The translations under genes were made by a program, and so were the position numbers. Source: Gordonia heveisoli (GTDB lineage: Bacteria > Actinomycetota > Actinomycetes > Mycobacteriales > Mycobacteriaceae). From it: DNA of 64,000 nucleotides. The stretch spans positions 1-64,000 of the forward strand of contig NZ_JASXSH010000021.1 of NCBI RefSeq assembly GCF_030315745.1, written 5' to 3'. Positions 8,343 through 17,684 of the stretch are shown here, piece by piece (position 1 is the first letter of the stretch; each line of letters opens with the position of its first letter). A model generated the notes under the pieces. The model saw nothing but the letters and a program-made list of their open reading frames with translations, ran no database searches and had not been told where the DNA came from.

Positions 8343-8371
8343 TTGACACCAGCGTAAGGCCGGGTTAATTT
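8343..8371 (+). promoter_or_regulatory. Sigma70-type promoter of the liv-type operon
   Basis: TTGACA at 8343-8348 is separated by 17 bp from TAATTT at 8366-8371. This is close to consensus and unusually A+T-rich for the neighbourhood. Transcription would start near 8378, giving a leader of roughly 140 nt before the ATG at 8520. The leader contains a possible CCGGG/CCCGG hairpin around 8459-8483. Confidence 0.6.
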
Positions 8372-8519
8372 TCGAGTGGTCCAGATCACATCCGCTCTGG
8401 ATGCGTCGCTCGCCACCTGGGCGGACGGCGTCACTCACCCTTCTTCCGACAGCCCTTTCCGGGGGCGTATCTGTCATGCCCGGAGAACGGCTCGGAACGT
8501 CAGTGGGAAGGCATCATTC

Positions 8520-9776
8520 ATGCGTTGGAGAGCTGGCCGGATCGCCGCCGTGGCCGTAGCCGCGGCCTGCGTCATGTCGGTTGCGGCATGTAGCAGCAAC
8601 GACGACAACTCATCGGGCGGGTCCGCCGCCGAGAACGGCACCCAAGCATCGGGTGAGCCGATCAAGCTCGGCCTGTTCAACCCGTCGCAGGGCCCGGGCC
8701 CGCAGCCGGGTGTGACCACCGGCAAGAACGCGGCCCTCGACTACGTCAACAACCAGCTCGGCGGCATCAACGGCCGTCCGATCGAAATCGTCGACTGCGG
8801 CATCGATCAGACCGTGCCCGAGTCGACCATCTCCTGCGCGCAGAAGTTCGTCCAGGAAGGCGTCATCGCCGCCATCGACGGATTCAACGCCGAATCGGCG
8901 TCGGCCGTCAAGATCCTCGGCGACGCGGGTATTCCACTCGTCGGCGAGATCCCCTACAACCTGCAAACCGGTGCCAGCCCGGCCAATCGCGTGTACTTCG
9001 CGCCGGCCCCCGCCGCCTTCCTGATCGGCTTCATGCAGCAGCTCAAGGCGAACGGCAAGACCTCACTGACCCTGGCGAACGCCGATCTGCCTGCCGCACA
9101 TCAGGTCTTCGACATGCTGCTCAAGCCCCTCGGCGCGCAGCTGGGCATCAAGGTCAAAGAGGTCTACTACCCGCCGGCCGGCCCCAACTTCGCACAGCTC
9201 GCCTCCACACTCGCCGACGGCAATCCCGACGCGGCCGGTCTGATGACCTCCCCCAACGATGCCACCTGTACCAAACTCGCCCAGTCGATGCGGTCGGTCG
9301 GGTACAAGGGCACCATCTTCCTGGCCGCCTGCACCGAGTTCATCGACACACTGGGCCAGCAAGCCGTCGGCGCTCAGACGTATTCGCCGTTCTGGCAGCC
9401 CCCTGCCATCGATTCGGTTCCGGCCGAGACCAAGGCGAACGTCGAGACCGCACAACGCTTCATCGACAACCAGGACGGCACCGCGGGCTTCTACGCCTAC
9501 GGCACCTTCTCGATCCTCGCCGACTTCACCCACATCCTGAACAACGCGAAGGTGACCGAGATCAACAGCAAGAATGTGCTCACCACACTCAAGGCGGTCA
9601 AGGACTACCAGAGCTTCCTCGGCCCCAAGCTCAACTGCGGCAGCGCGACCTCACCCAACTGCACCTCGCAGATGCTGCTGTTCGATGTCGTCGCAGACAA
9701 GAAGACACAACCGCAGACCGGCACCTTCATCACGCCGTCCCCGGCCGTGCTGAAGCTGATCCCCGGCGCTCTCTGA
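8520..9776 (+). CDS. ABC transporter substrate-binding lipoprotein, branched-chain amino acid/amide type
   Basis: This encodes 418 aa. The N-terminus MRWRAGRIAAVAVAAACVMS runs into lipobox VAAC, so it is a lipoprotein anchored outside the membrane. The mature part is a type-I periplasmic-binding-protein fold (IKLGLFNPSQGPG, then GKNAALDYVNNQLGGINGR, then ASAVKILGDAGIPLVG) as in LivJ/AmiC-like proteins. I chose the ATG at 8520 because it gives a clean signal peptide and follows GTGGGAAGG. It heads an operon with permease and two ATPases. The ligand could be a branched-chain amino acid, urea or an amide. Confidence 0.9.
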   Translation: MRWRAGRIAAVAVAAACVMSVAACSSNDDNSSGGSAAENGTQASGEPIKLGLFNPSQGPGPQPGVTTGKNAALDYVNNQLGGINGRPIEIVDCGIDQTVPESTISCAQKFVQEGVIAAIDGFNAESASAVKILGDAGIPLVGEIPYNLQTGASPANRVYFAPAPAAFLIGFMQQLKANGKTSLTLANADLPAAHQVFDMLLKPLGAQLGIKVKEVYYPPAGPNFAQLASTLADGNPDAAGLMTSPNDATCTKLAQSMRSVGYKGTIFLAACTEFIDTLGQQAVGAQTYSPFWQPPAIDSVPAETKANVETAQRFIDNQDGTAGFYAYGTFSILADFTHILNNAKVTEINSKNVLTTLKAVKDYQSFLGPKLNCGSATSPNCTSQMLLFDVVADKKTQPQTGTFITPSPAVLKLIPGAL

Positions 9777-9940
9777 TCCGGGGGCTATGCGGACCCGATA
9801 GTTGTTGATCCGCACAGCCTTCCGGACAAACACCTGGGCAACATCACGTGGCCGGGCGGGCCGTCACCGACGCCGCCCGGCCACGTTCATCTTTCACCCG
9901 CCGCCGTCTTGGTCACGGCGATATCGATTGAGTGGGATTC

Positions 9941-11953
9941 ATGGGTCAATTCCTCCAGTTCGCGTTCCTCGGCCTATCCGGTGGCGCGGTCTACGCGGTC
10001 CTCGCCTCGTCACTGGTCGGCATCTACGCCGCGACGGGCATCATCAACTTCGCACAGGGCGCCATCGGCCTGTACTCGGTTTACGTCGTCGCCGCGCTAC
10101 AGGACGACGGCACCCTGGTGCTACCCATCGGCTCACTGTCCCTGGGAGATTCACACAACCCGACCCCACTGACCCTGGCCATCCTGATCGGGGTGGCGAG
10201 CGCCGTCGTCTGGGCGCTGCTTGCTCACTATCTCGTCTTCCGGCCGCTGCGGCAGGCTCCCGTTCTTGCCCAGGTGGTCGCCTCGGTCGGCCTGATGCTC
10301 TTCATCCAGGCCCTCGTCCAGCTGCGCTTCGACACCGAGAACCTCGTCGCCCAGCCGATCCTGCCCGACGACACCGTCGAATTCGCCGGCGCGGTGATCA
10401 ACGTGTCAGACCTGATCCTGGCCGCAGTAGCCATCGGCATCGCCGTCCTGCTCTGGGCGTATTTCCGGCTGACCACCCTCGGCGTCGCCACCCGCGCGGG
10501 CTCCGAAGACGAACTCGCCGCACGGCTGTCGGGCTATTCCCCCGACCGACTGGCGGCCATCGTGTGGGCGCTGACCGCAGCCGCCACCGGCTTGATCGTC
10601 ATCCTGGCCACCTTCACGATCGGCCTCACGGTCACCACGTACACCTTCTACGTGATCCCGGCGCTCGCCGTCGCGCTGGTCGGTCGCCTAAGCTCCTTCG
10701 GCATCGCCTGTGCCGCAGGCCTCGTCCTCGGTGCATTCCAGTCGGTGATCGTCTGGTTGTCGGCGAAGGATTGGTGGCCGGAATGGGCTCAGACCGGCCT
10801 CGGTGATGCCGTGCCGTTCGTGATCGTCATCCTTGCGCTGTTCCTGCTCGGCGGCAAGATCCCCTCCCGGGGCTCACTGGGCGACGTGCGGATGCCCGCT
10901 GTCCGCATCCCCCGTATCCGCCTGATCCCCACCGCCCTCATCATCGCGGCGGCGGTCGCGGCCATCCTGTTGACCAGCGGCACCTGGCGATTCGGCGTGG
11001 TCACCTCGATCATTCTGTCGCTCATCGCGCTGTCACTGGTCCTCCTCACCGGGTACCTCGGCCAGATCTCGCTGGCGAGTATGGCCTTCGCCGGGACCGC
11101 CGGATTCGCGCTGTCCAAACTGTCGGTGAACTGGGGTGTACCGTTCCCCGTCAACATGATCCTGGCCGCCCTCATCGCGACCGCCGTCGGCATCGTGGTC
11201 GGCATCCCGGCACTCCGTATCCGCGGCGCCCAGCTGGCCGTCGTGACCCTGGCGGCCGCGCTGGCCATCCAGAGCTTCGTCTTCAACAACCCCGAGATCA
11301 CGCCCTACGAGGGCAATCTCATCGAAGAACCCAGCCTCTTCGGACTCGACCTCGGTGTCAGCGACGGCACCACCCTGGTAACCCTGCGCTTCTCGTTCAT
11401 GGTGCTCATCGTGGTCGCGATCGCCACCCTGCTGGTGCTGCGGCTGATGGGCGGCTCCACCGGTCGGGCCTTCCTCGCCGTGCGGTCCAACGAACGGGCC
11501 GCAGCTTCGGTGGGTATCAACGTCGCGGCGACCAAGCTGCTGGGCTTCGCGTTGTCGGCGTTCCTCGCCGGCATCGGCGGATGTCTGATCGGCTTCTCCC
11601 GCGGTCAGCTGTCGGCCGGCTCCTTCACGGTGATGATCGGACTGACGCTGCTGGCCATGACCTACATCGGCGGTATCACCTCCTTCGCCGGCGCCTTCAT
11701 CGCCGGCGCGCTCGGACAGCTCGGTATCGGCTACGTATTCCTCAAGGACACCCTGGAACTCGGCGAGTACTACGAACTGTTCGCCGCCGGCGCCCTCCTG
11801 CTGATGGCTGTCCTCAATCCGATCGGCATCGCCGGGGCGTTCGCCGAACTCGGCGACCGGCTCCGCGCGGCGCTACGACGAACACCCGATCCCGACGACC
11901 CGCCGCAACCGGCCCGTCCGGCTTCGACCAAGGAGGCCGACGCACATGTCTGA
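9941..11953 (+). CDS. Fused LivH-LivM branched-chain amino acid ABC permease
   Basis: This encodes 670 aa. The N-terminal half (to about residue 290) is LivH-like (GLSGGAVYAVLASSLVGIYAATGIINFAQGAIG). The C-terminal half, from about residue 325, is LivM-like (LLTGYLGQISLASMAFAGTAGFALSKL, RGAQLAVVTLAAALAI, RAFLAVRSNERAAASVGIN, and TYIGGITSFAGAFIAGALGQ). Both halves are multi-spanning. In most bacteria they are separate genes, so one polypeptide carries the whole transmembrane path here. An in-frame GTG at 9932 is an alternative start. The stop overlaps the next gene by 8 nt. Confidence 0.92.
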   Translation: MGQFLQFAFLGLSGGAVYAVLASSLVGIYAATGIINFAQGAIGLYSVYVVAALQDDGTLVLPIGSLSLGDSHNPTPLTLAILIGVASAVVWALLAHYLVFRPLRQAPVLAQVVASVGLMLFIQALVQLRFDTENLVAQPILPDDTVEFAGAVINVSDLILAAVAIGIAVLLWAYFRLTTLGVATRAGSEDELAARLSGYSPDRLAAIVWALTAAATGLIVILATFTIGLTVTTYTFYVIPALAVALVGRLSSFGIACAAGLVLGAFQSVIVWLSAKDWWPEWAQTGLGDAVPFVIVILALFLLGGKIPSRGSLGDVRMPAVRIPRIRLIPTALIIAAAVAAILLTSGTWRFGVVTSIILSLIALSLVLLTGYLGQISLASMAFAGTAGFALSKLSVNWGVPFPVNMILAALIATAVGIVVGIPALRIRGAQLAVVTLAAALAIQSFVFNNPEITPYEGNLIEEPSLFGLDLGVSDGTTLVTLRFSFMVLIVVAIATLLVLRLMGGSTGRAFLAVRSNERAAASVGINVAATKLLGFALSAFLAGIGGCLIGFSRGQLSAGSFTVMIGLTLLAMTYIGGITSFAGAFIAGALGQLGIGYVFLKDTLELGEYYELFAAGALLLMAVLNPIGIAGAFAELGDRLRAALRRTPDPDDPPQPARPASTKEADAHV

Positions 11954-12839
11954 TACGACGACTCCACTGTTGGAGACCACCGACCTGACCGTCCGCTACG
12001 GCGGGGTCACCGCCAACTCCGACGTGTCCATCACTGTCGGCGCAGGCGAGATCGTCGGACTCATCGGCCCCAACGGGGCAGGTAAGACCACCTTCGTCGA
12101 CGCCGTGACCGGATTCACCCGGGCACACGGATCGGTCAGCGTCGGCGGGGTCGGCCTGTCGAAGGCTTCCCCGCACCGCCGCCGCCGGGCCGGTATGGCC
12201 CGCACCTGGCAGGCCGGTGAACTCTTCACCGACCTCACCGTCGAACAGAATCTGGCCGTCGCCGTTCAACCCGTCGGCCTGCGGGCCATGTTCCGTGACA
12301 TCGTCAACGGTTCCCGACCACCGGCCGAAACCATCAACGCCGCACTGCAACTCGTCGGTCTGGCCGAGGTCGCCGACCAGCGTCCAGGGGCCCTTACCCT
12401 CGGCCAGCAGAAGCTTGTCGGGGTCGCCCGCGCCCTCGTCGGCGGCACCCGGCTACTCCTGCTCGACGAGCCTGCCGCCGGTCTCGACACGCACGAGAGC
12501 CGTGAGTTCGGGGCCGAGTTGCGCCGGATCGCGAACAGCGGCATCGGCATCCTGCTGATCGACCACGACATGTCGCTGGTGCTCGACGTCTGCGACCGCG
12601 TCTACGTGCTCGACTTCGGCCGCATCATCGCCGCGGGCACCCCGGCACAGATACAGGACGACCCCGCGGTCGTCGCCGCCTACCTCGGCAGCCCCGAAGT
12701 GGACAGCACCGAATTGAACAGCGCCGGGTTGAACAGCGCCGGGTTGAACAGCGCCGGGTTGAACAGCGCCACCGTGGAGAAGACGACCGAGAACATCACG
12801 CGGCCAGCACAAACCGAAGGTGAAGAGGAAACCGCATGA
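11946..12839 (+). CDS. Branched-chain amino acid ABC transporter ATPase, LivG type
   Basis: This encodes 297 aa. Walker A is GPNGAGKTT (about residue 40), the signature region is TLGQQKLVGVARAL, and Walker B is LLLLDEPAAGLD, with LIDHDMSLVLDVCDRVYVLDFG as in LivG. After the usual end of the family (YLGSPEV) there is an extra tail of about 45 residues made of LNSAG repeats and an acidic stretch. The gene overlaps the permease stop and the livF start (ATGA), so it is translationally coupled. It pairs with LivF to drive import. Confidence 0.93.
   Translation: MSDTTTPLLETTDLTVRYGGVTANSDVSITVGAGEIVGLIGPNGAGKTTFVDAVTGFTRAHGSVSVGGVGLSKASPHRRRRAGMARTWQAGELFTDLTVEQNLAVAVQPVGLRAMFRDIVNGSRPPAETINAALQLVGLAEVADQRPGALTLGQQKLVGVARALVGGTRLLLLDEPAAGLDTHESREFGAELRRIANSGIGILLIDHDMSLVLDVCDRVYVLDFGRIIAAGTPAQIQDDPAVVAAYLGSPEVDSTELNSAGLNSAGLNSAGLNSATVEKTTENITRPAQTEGEEETA
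12714..12770 (+). repeat. 15-bp in-frame tandem repeat in the LivG tail
   Basis: Four copies of TTGAACAGCGCC, separated by GGG (period 15), encode LNSA-G-LNSA-G-LNSA-G-LNSA. All copies are identical at DNA level, which points to recent slippage expansion. The frame is kept. Confidence 0.9.
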
Positions 12840-13618
12840 GCACCTCCGACGATTTCGCGCCGGCAACCACGACAAGCGAATCGACAACGGCCACCGACCC
12901 AGCCGAGATCCTGCGGGTCGACGACGTCACCGTCGGCTACGGCGGGGTTGCCGCCGTTCGCGGACTGAACGCGTCGGTGCGGGCAGGCGAGATCCTGACC
13001 CTGCTGGGCCCCAACGGTTCCGGCAAGACGACCAGCCTGCTCGCCATGGTCGGCGCACTCGACCTGATGGCGGGTTCGATCACCGCGCTCGGCGAACCGA
13101 TCGACAAACGTATCGAACGCAACGCACGTCGCGGCATCACCCTGGTCCCCGACACCCGTGGTGTGTTCCACCGCCTGTCGGTCGCCGACAATCTGCGCCT
13201 CGCCAAGCGACGCGGTGGTCGCGACATCGACTCGGTGTACGACTATTTCCCCAAGCTGAAGACGATGCGAACCCGTCGGTGCGGCAACCTGTCCGGCGGC
13301 GAGCAGCAGATGCTCGCGCTGGCGAAGGCGCTCTTGGCGAGCCCTCGCGTCCTGCTGATCGACGAACTCAGCCTGGGATTGTCGCCGATCGCCGTGCAGG
13401 ATCTGCTGCCCCGTCTGCGGTCCATCGCCGACGATACGCAGATGGCGGTGATCCTCGTCGAACAGCACATCGACCTGGCGCTGGGCATCGCCGACAAGGC
13501 GATCGTGCTGCACCACGGCCGGGTGGCCGTCTCCGCCCCGGCGAGCGCCCTGCGGGAGAACCGCGATACGGTCGAAGCCGCCTATTTCGGCCGCACCGTG
13601 GAATCCGGCGTCGCCTGA
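12836..13618 (+). CDS. Branched-chain amino acid ABC transporter ATPase, LivF type
   Basis: This encodes 260 aa. After a 25-residue Thr/Ser-rich start it has Walker A GPNGSGKTT, signature LSGGEQQMLALAKAL, Walker B LLIDELSLGLSP and the LivF-type VEQHIDLALGIADKAIVLHHG. It starts in an ATGA overlap with livG. It is the second ATPase of the transporter and the last structural gene of the operon. Confidence 0.93.
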   Translation: MSTSDDFAPATTTSESTTATDPAEILRVDDVTVGYGGVAAVRGLNASVRAGEILTLLGPNGSGKTTSLLAMVGALDLMAGSITALGEPIDKRIERNARRGITLVPDTRGVFHRLSVADNLRLAKRRGGRDIDSVYDYFPKLKTMRTRRCGNLSGGEQQMLALAKALLASPRVLLIDELSLGLSPIAVQDLLPRLRSIADDTQMAVILVEQHIDLALGIADKAIVLHHGRVAVSAPASALRENRDTVEAAYFGRTVESGVA

Positions 13619-13734
13619 CCCGGCACGGGTCAACGGATCAACAGCCCCGGCGGCCGCGCGGCACCATCGCGGAACGTCACACACGGTGGCCCACGACGCG
13701 GCCGCACCAGTACACGACCAGAGGGAGGGCACAG

Positions 13735-14427
13735 GTGGCACAGGCGGACAGCCCGAATCCGCACCGCCCCGGACGGGTCCGAAAACCCCGCAACCGCAGC
13801 ACTCGTCACCGGCCCACCGATGACGAACTCCTCGACGCCGCCTGCGCGGTGATCGCCGACGTCGGCTCCGACCGGTCAACGATGGATATGATCGCCGACC
13901 GCGCCGGCACGTCACGGGTCACGCTGTACGCCCACTTCGGTTCACGGGAGTCCCTGGTCTCACGGCTCATCGGACGCGAACTCGACAACTTCACGACCTG
14001 GATGTCGTCGGTCTACGAGCACACCGACGACATGCCCTATGGCGCGCGGGCGCGCCGTATCGTGGAGGCGCTCTTCGACTACGCGCGACGACACCCCGAC
14101 GGATTACGAGTCATACTCGGTCACCGCGACAACACCGACCGTCGGCTCTACGCCGCTCTCGAACCCAAGATCGCCGCCCGACTGCGGACCAACTACGCAC
14201 AACAGGGCGTCGAGATCGGCGCGGGCGCAGACACGTTGGCATCGCTACTGCTGGTGATGAGCCTCGACGTCGCCCACCGCGCCCTGTTCGTCGACGGCGC
14301 CGACATCGACGCCGCATGCGACCTGACGGTCACCGCCACGCAGGCCGTCCTGCGGGAGGTGCGCCCAGCGCAACTCACCGCGATCGATCGGTCGGTACCC
14401 GGATCCGGCCCGGCTTCGGACATCTGA
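13735..14427 (+). CDS. TetR-family regulator downstream of the liv-type operon
   Basis: This encodes 230 aa from GTG 13735, with a strong GAGGGAGGGC ribosome binding site about 5 nt upstream. The helix-turn-helix spans about residues 22-68 (ELLDAACAVIADVGSDRSTMDMIADRAGTSRVTLYAHFGSRE read in parts), after a basic N-terminal arm (HRPGRVRKPRNRSTRHR). The C-terminal helical domain presumably binds a ligand. It lies 116 bp after livF on the same strand and may regulate that operon or the convergent exporter gene. The frame is open upstream, but that part is an antiphase shadow of livF. Confidence 0.88.
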   Translation: MAQADSPNPHRPGRVRKPRNRSTRHRPTDDELLDAACAVIADVGSDRSTMDMIADRAGTSRVTLYAHFGSRESLVSRLIGRELDNFTTWMSSVYEHTDDMPYGARARRIVEALFDYARRHPDGLRVILGHRDNTDRRLYAALEPKIAARLRTNYAQQGVEIGAGADTLASLLLVMSLDVAHRALFVDGADIDAACDLTVTATQAVLREVRPAQLTAIDRSVPGSGPASDI

Positions 14428-14443
14428 CTCCGTCGTGCGGCGC

Positions 14444-16060
14444 TTACGCTTCCGGCGTCGGCTGCGACTGCGGCGCCGGTGCGCCGTCGGCGTAGGACGT
14501 GGATTCGGTTGCGTAGAGTGCCATCCGTTCACGCTCCTCGGCATGACGCGGATAGCCGAAGAAGACCACCGCGGCACCGACCGCCACGATGACGACCGCG
14601 GCGGCATACGCATAGTTGTCGCCCTTGACGAAGGCATCCCGGGCCGCGGAGATGATCTGCTCGGAGTATTGCGGATAGCGTTCGGCCAGCACCGCGGCGC
14701 TGGAGAAGGATTTCGTCAGCGCATCCTCGGTCTGCGCACTGACCTGCGCGGAGTCCGGCGAGGATGAGATCGTCTTGGCGAAGGCGGTCGCATAGCCTGC
14801 GGTGAGGATCGCACCCAGGATCGACTGCATGATCGCACCGCCGAGGTCGCGCTGCAGATCAGACATACTCGATGCCATCCCGGCCCGATTCACCGGCACC
14901 GACCCGGTCAACGATCGCGACGCCGGCGTACCGGCCAGCCCGACGCCGATCCCGATGAGCGCGTACACCAGTCCGACATGCCAGAACTTCGCATTGTCGT
15001 CCCAGGTCGCCATCGCCAAGGCCAGACCCGCGATGACGGGCACATAGCCACACAACAGGGTGAAGCGAGATCCCTTGGACTCGACCAACTTCGCCGACTG
15101 TGGTGCGGCCAGGATCATCGTCGCCGCACCTGCCAGCACCGTGGCGCCGGATGCCACCGTCGAATATCCCAGCACATTTTGCATGTACTGCTGCCCGATG
15201 AACATCGCACCCATCAGTGTGCCGAAGACGATCAGACCGCCGACCGCCGCCACCCAGAAGGTCCGGCGCGCCGCCACGCGCAGGTCGAACAGCGGAACAC
15301 GAACGCGCAGTTGGCGAATTACGAAGCCGACGGCCGTCACGAGGAAGACCACGGCCAGGGACAGCACCAGGGTGGTGGAGTCGTTGGTCGGCGCGAAGTT
15401 GAGGGCCAAGATCAGCGCACCCACCATCACAATGGACAGCAGCCCACCGAGGTTGTCGACCCGCGCCGACGTGTCTCCGTAATCGTCGGGTAGAAGCCGC
15501 CAGGCCAGCACCACGGCCAGCAGCGCCAGCGGCAGTGTCACCAAGAAGACCGAACCCCACTCGAAAACCTCCATCAACGCACCGGCAGTCAGCGGACCGA
15601 GGGCCGAGATGGCGCCCCCGATCGCCGACCAGGCGGCAATCGCCTTGGTGCGCTGGGCACCCGACCACAGTGCGGTGATGACCGCCAGGGTGGTCGGGAA
15701 CGCCAGCCCGGCCGCGATCCCGCCGACCAGCCGCGCCCCGAACAACACGTCGATGTTCGGGGCGAATCCGGCGGTGAGGGAGGCCGGGATCGTCAGCCCC
15801 ATACCCATGAGCACCATGCGTTTTCGGCCGTGGCGGTCCCCCAGCGCCCCGAAGTAGAGCACCGAAGCCGCCAGACCCAGCGAATAGCCGACAGCCACGA
15901 GATTGAGTTGCGTCGAACTCGCGTCGAGGTCCCGGCCGATGTCGGGGAGCGCCACGTTGGCGACGGCGAGATTGAGGTTGGCGACACCGGCGACCAGGAT
16001 CAGGGTGGCCAGCACCACACCGGCGCGCGGCGGTGAGATTCCTGGGTCAGGCGGGGTCAT
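14444..16060 (-). CDS. MFS drug exporter, 14-TM DHA2 (EmrB/QacA) type
   Basis: This encodes 538 aa with about 14 hydrophobic helices. The N-terminal motif (LNLAVANVALPDIGRDLDAS) and the loop GDRHGRKRMVLMG are the DHA2-family signatures. It is a proton-driven exporter in the cytoplasmic membrane; substrates are unknown. I chose the ATG at 16060 because the upstream frame extension is Arg-rich shadow of the divergent gene. The C-terminus faces the stop of a TetR gene (14427) 16 bp away, so the two converge. Confidence 0.9.
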   Translation of the reverse strand: MTPPDPGISPPRAGVVLATLILVAGVANLNLAVANVALPDIGRDLDASSTQLNLVAVGYSLGLAASVLYFGALGDRHGRKRMVLMGMGLTIPASLTAGFAPNIDVLFGARLVGGIAAGLAFPTTLAVITALWSGAQRTKAIAAWSAIGGAISALGPLTAGALMEVFEWGSVFLVTLPLALLAVVLAWRLLPDDYGDTSARVDNLGGLLSIVMVGALILALNFAPTNDSTTLVLSLAVVFLVTAVGFVIRQLRVRVPLFDLRVAARRTFWVAAVGGLIVFGTLMGAMFIGQQYMQNVLGYSTVASGATVLAGAATMILAAPQSAKLVESKGSRFTLLCGYVPVIAGLALAMATWDDNAKFWHVGLVYALIGIGVGLAGTPASRSLTGSVPVNRAGMASSMSDLQRDLGGAIMQSILGAILTAGYATAFAKTISSSPDSAQVSAQTEDALTKSFSSAAVLAERYPQYSEQIISAARDAFVKGDNYAYAAAVVIVAVGAAVVFFGYPRHAEERERMALYATESTSYADGAPAPQSQPTPEA

Positions 16061-16188
16061 TCGCCTGAGGATACGCGCGCAACCAGGGCAGACGCAGGGT
16101 TTCGCTGGGCATCGCCGCCGGGCCGAGCCGGCGCCGGTGGTTATCCGCCGCCGCGCCGAACCGACCGTACTGTGTTTGGCTGTTGGTG

Positions 16189-17673
16189 ATGACGACCGAA
16201 GACCCCGGACCGATGCCGCCCGCCACCGACTCACCCGCTGACGTGCGTCTCGATCCTGCAACTCGGACCACGACCCACCTCGGCCACATCTTTCACATCG
16301 CCGGCACGCCGACGGTTCAGGAGGCGGCGGCCGCACTCGTCGAGATCCCGGATGGTGCACTGACCGTCGACGACCGTGGCCGGATCGTCTACTGCGGACC
16401 GCGCCGGACCCGGCCGGCCGGCCCCGCCCGTACCGAACGCGTCGTCGACCACGGCGATGCCTTCCTGCTGCCCGGCTTCGTCGACACCCACATCCACTAC
16501 CCGCAGACCTACTCCACCGACGCCTACGGAGGCGGACAGCTCCTGGAGTGGCTGACGGCGTGCATCTTTCCCGCCGAGGCACGGCTCGCCGATCCCGCCT
16601 TCGCGCGGCAGATCGCCCGTGACTTCACCGCGCGCCGGATCGCGGCGGGTACCACCGCGGCCCTCGTCTTCGGGTCGGCGTTCGCCGTCGCCCAGCACGC
16701 ACTGTTCACCGAGACCCGTGCTGCCGGACTCCGAATCGTCAGTGGGCGAGGCATCCAGACCGTCGGCCCCGACAGTGCGGCGCCGCTGCTGACCTCCGAC
16801 GCCGACGCGATCGCCATGGCCACCGACGAGATCGACGAATGGCACTGTGCCGACTCGGGCGATCCCACGACCGCGCGGCTGCAGACCGCCATCATTCCGC
16901 GCTTCGCACTGTCGGTGACCGCCGACACCCTTGCGCGGCTTGGCGACCTGTACGCCGAGGTCCGCCCGCGCGGAGTGTATGTGCACACCCACCTGAACGA
17001 GAACAATCGACCAGGCGACGGTGAAATCGATTCGGTCCGAAAGCTATTCGGCGTAGCCGACTATCTGGACACCTACGACGGAAAATTCCTGCCCGGCTCG
17101 GCGATCGGCGGTGAAAGCCTGCTGGGCCGACGCACCGTGATGGCTCACGCCGTGCACTGCTCGGACACCGAACTGACCCGGATGGCGGCGACCGGCACCT
17201 CGATCGCGCACTGCCCTGTCTCCCAGCTCTTCCTCGGGTCGGGCACCATGCCGTGGCGTCGCACCGTCGACGCGGGGGTCACGATCGCCGCCGGTACCGA
17301 CGTCGGCGCGGGCGACGAATGGCTCATCCCGCGGGTGCTGTCGGACGCGTTCAAGGTCCATCTGTCCGAACCCGGATTCGCGAGTGTCGCACTACATCCT
17401 GGCGAACTGCTGTTCACCGGCACGCTGGCCGGCGCCCGCGCCCTCGACATGGAGGAACGCTTCGGCAACTTCGACGCAGGCAAAGACGCCGACTTCCTCG
17501 TCGTGGAACCCGATCGCTGGCCGGCGTTGGCCGCCGCACTACGTTATGGAATCCGCGCCGACGACCCGACCGCCGCCCGCGATCAGACGCTGTTCACCCT
17601 GTTGCTCGGTTTGCGGGAACCGGCGATCACCGAGGTGTACGTGGCCGGCAGGCGAGTGCAACCCCCCGACTGA
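16189..17673 (+). CDS. guaD: Guanine deaminase
   Basis: This encodes 494 aa. It is an amidohydrolase-family TIM barrel with metal ligands in GFVDTHIHYPQT (HxH), HTHLNEN, AHAVHCS and the catalytic Asp in AGTDVGAG. The IHYPQTYSTDAYGGGQLLEWL and FPAEARLADP patches are characteristic of guanine deaminase. It converts guanine to xanthine plus ammonia in purine salvage/catabolism. TTG and GTG codons at 16183 and 16186 are alternative starts. It diverges from the MFS exporter. Confidence 0.88.
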   Translation: MTTEDPGPMPPATDSPADVRLDPATRTTTHLGHIFHIAGTPTVQEAAAALVEIPDGALTVDDRGRIVYCGPRRTRPAGPARTERVVDHGDAFLLPGFVDTHIHYPQTYSTDAYGGGQLLEWLTACIFPAEARLADPAFARQIARDFTARRIAAGTTAALVFGSAFAVAQHALFTETRAAGLRIVSGRGIQTVGPDSAAPLLTSDADAIAMATDEIDEWHCADSGDPTTARLQTAIIPRFALSVTADTLARLGDLYAEVRPRGVYVHTHLNENNRPGDGEIDSVRKLFGVADYLDTYDGKFLPGSAIGGESLLGRRTVMAHAVHCSDTELTRMAATGTSIAHCPVSQLFLGSGTMPWRRTVDAGVTIAAGTDVGAGDEWLIPRVLSDAFKVHLSEPGFASVALHPGELLFTGTLAGARALDMEERFGNFDAGKDADFLVVEPDRWPALAAALRYGIRADDPTAARDQTLFTLLLGLREPAITEVYVAGRRVQPPD

Positions 17674-17684
17674 CCACCGGTTCC

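Noticed and set aside
12820..13734. N-terminal 305 codons of the long frame containing the TetR gene
   Set aside because: Out-of-frame reading of livF, Arg-rich; the true TetR start is GTG 13735 with a strong ribosome binding site.
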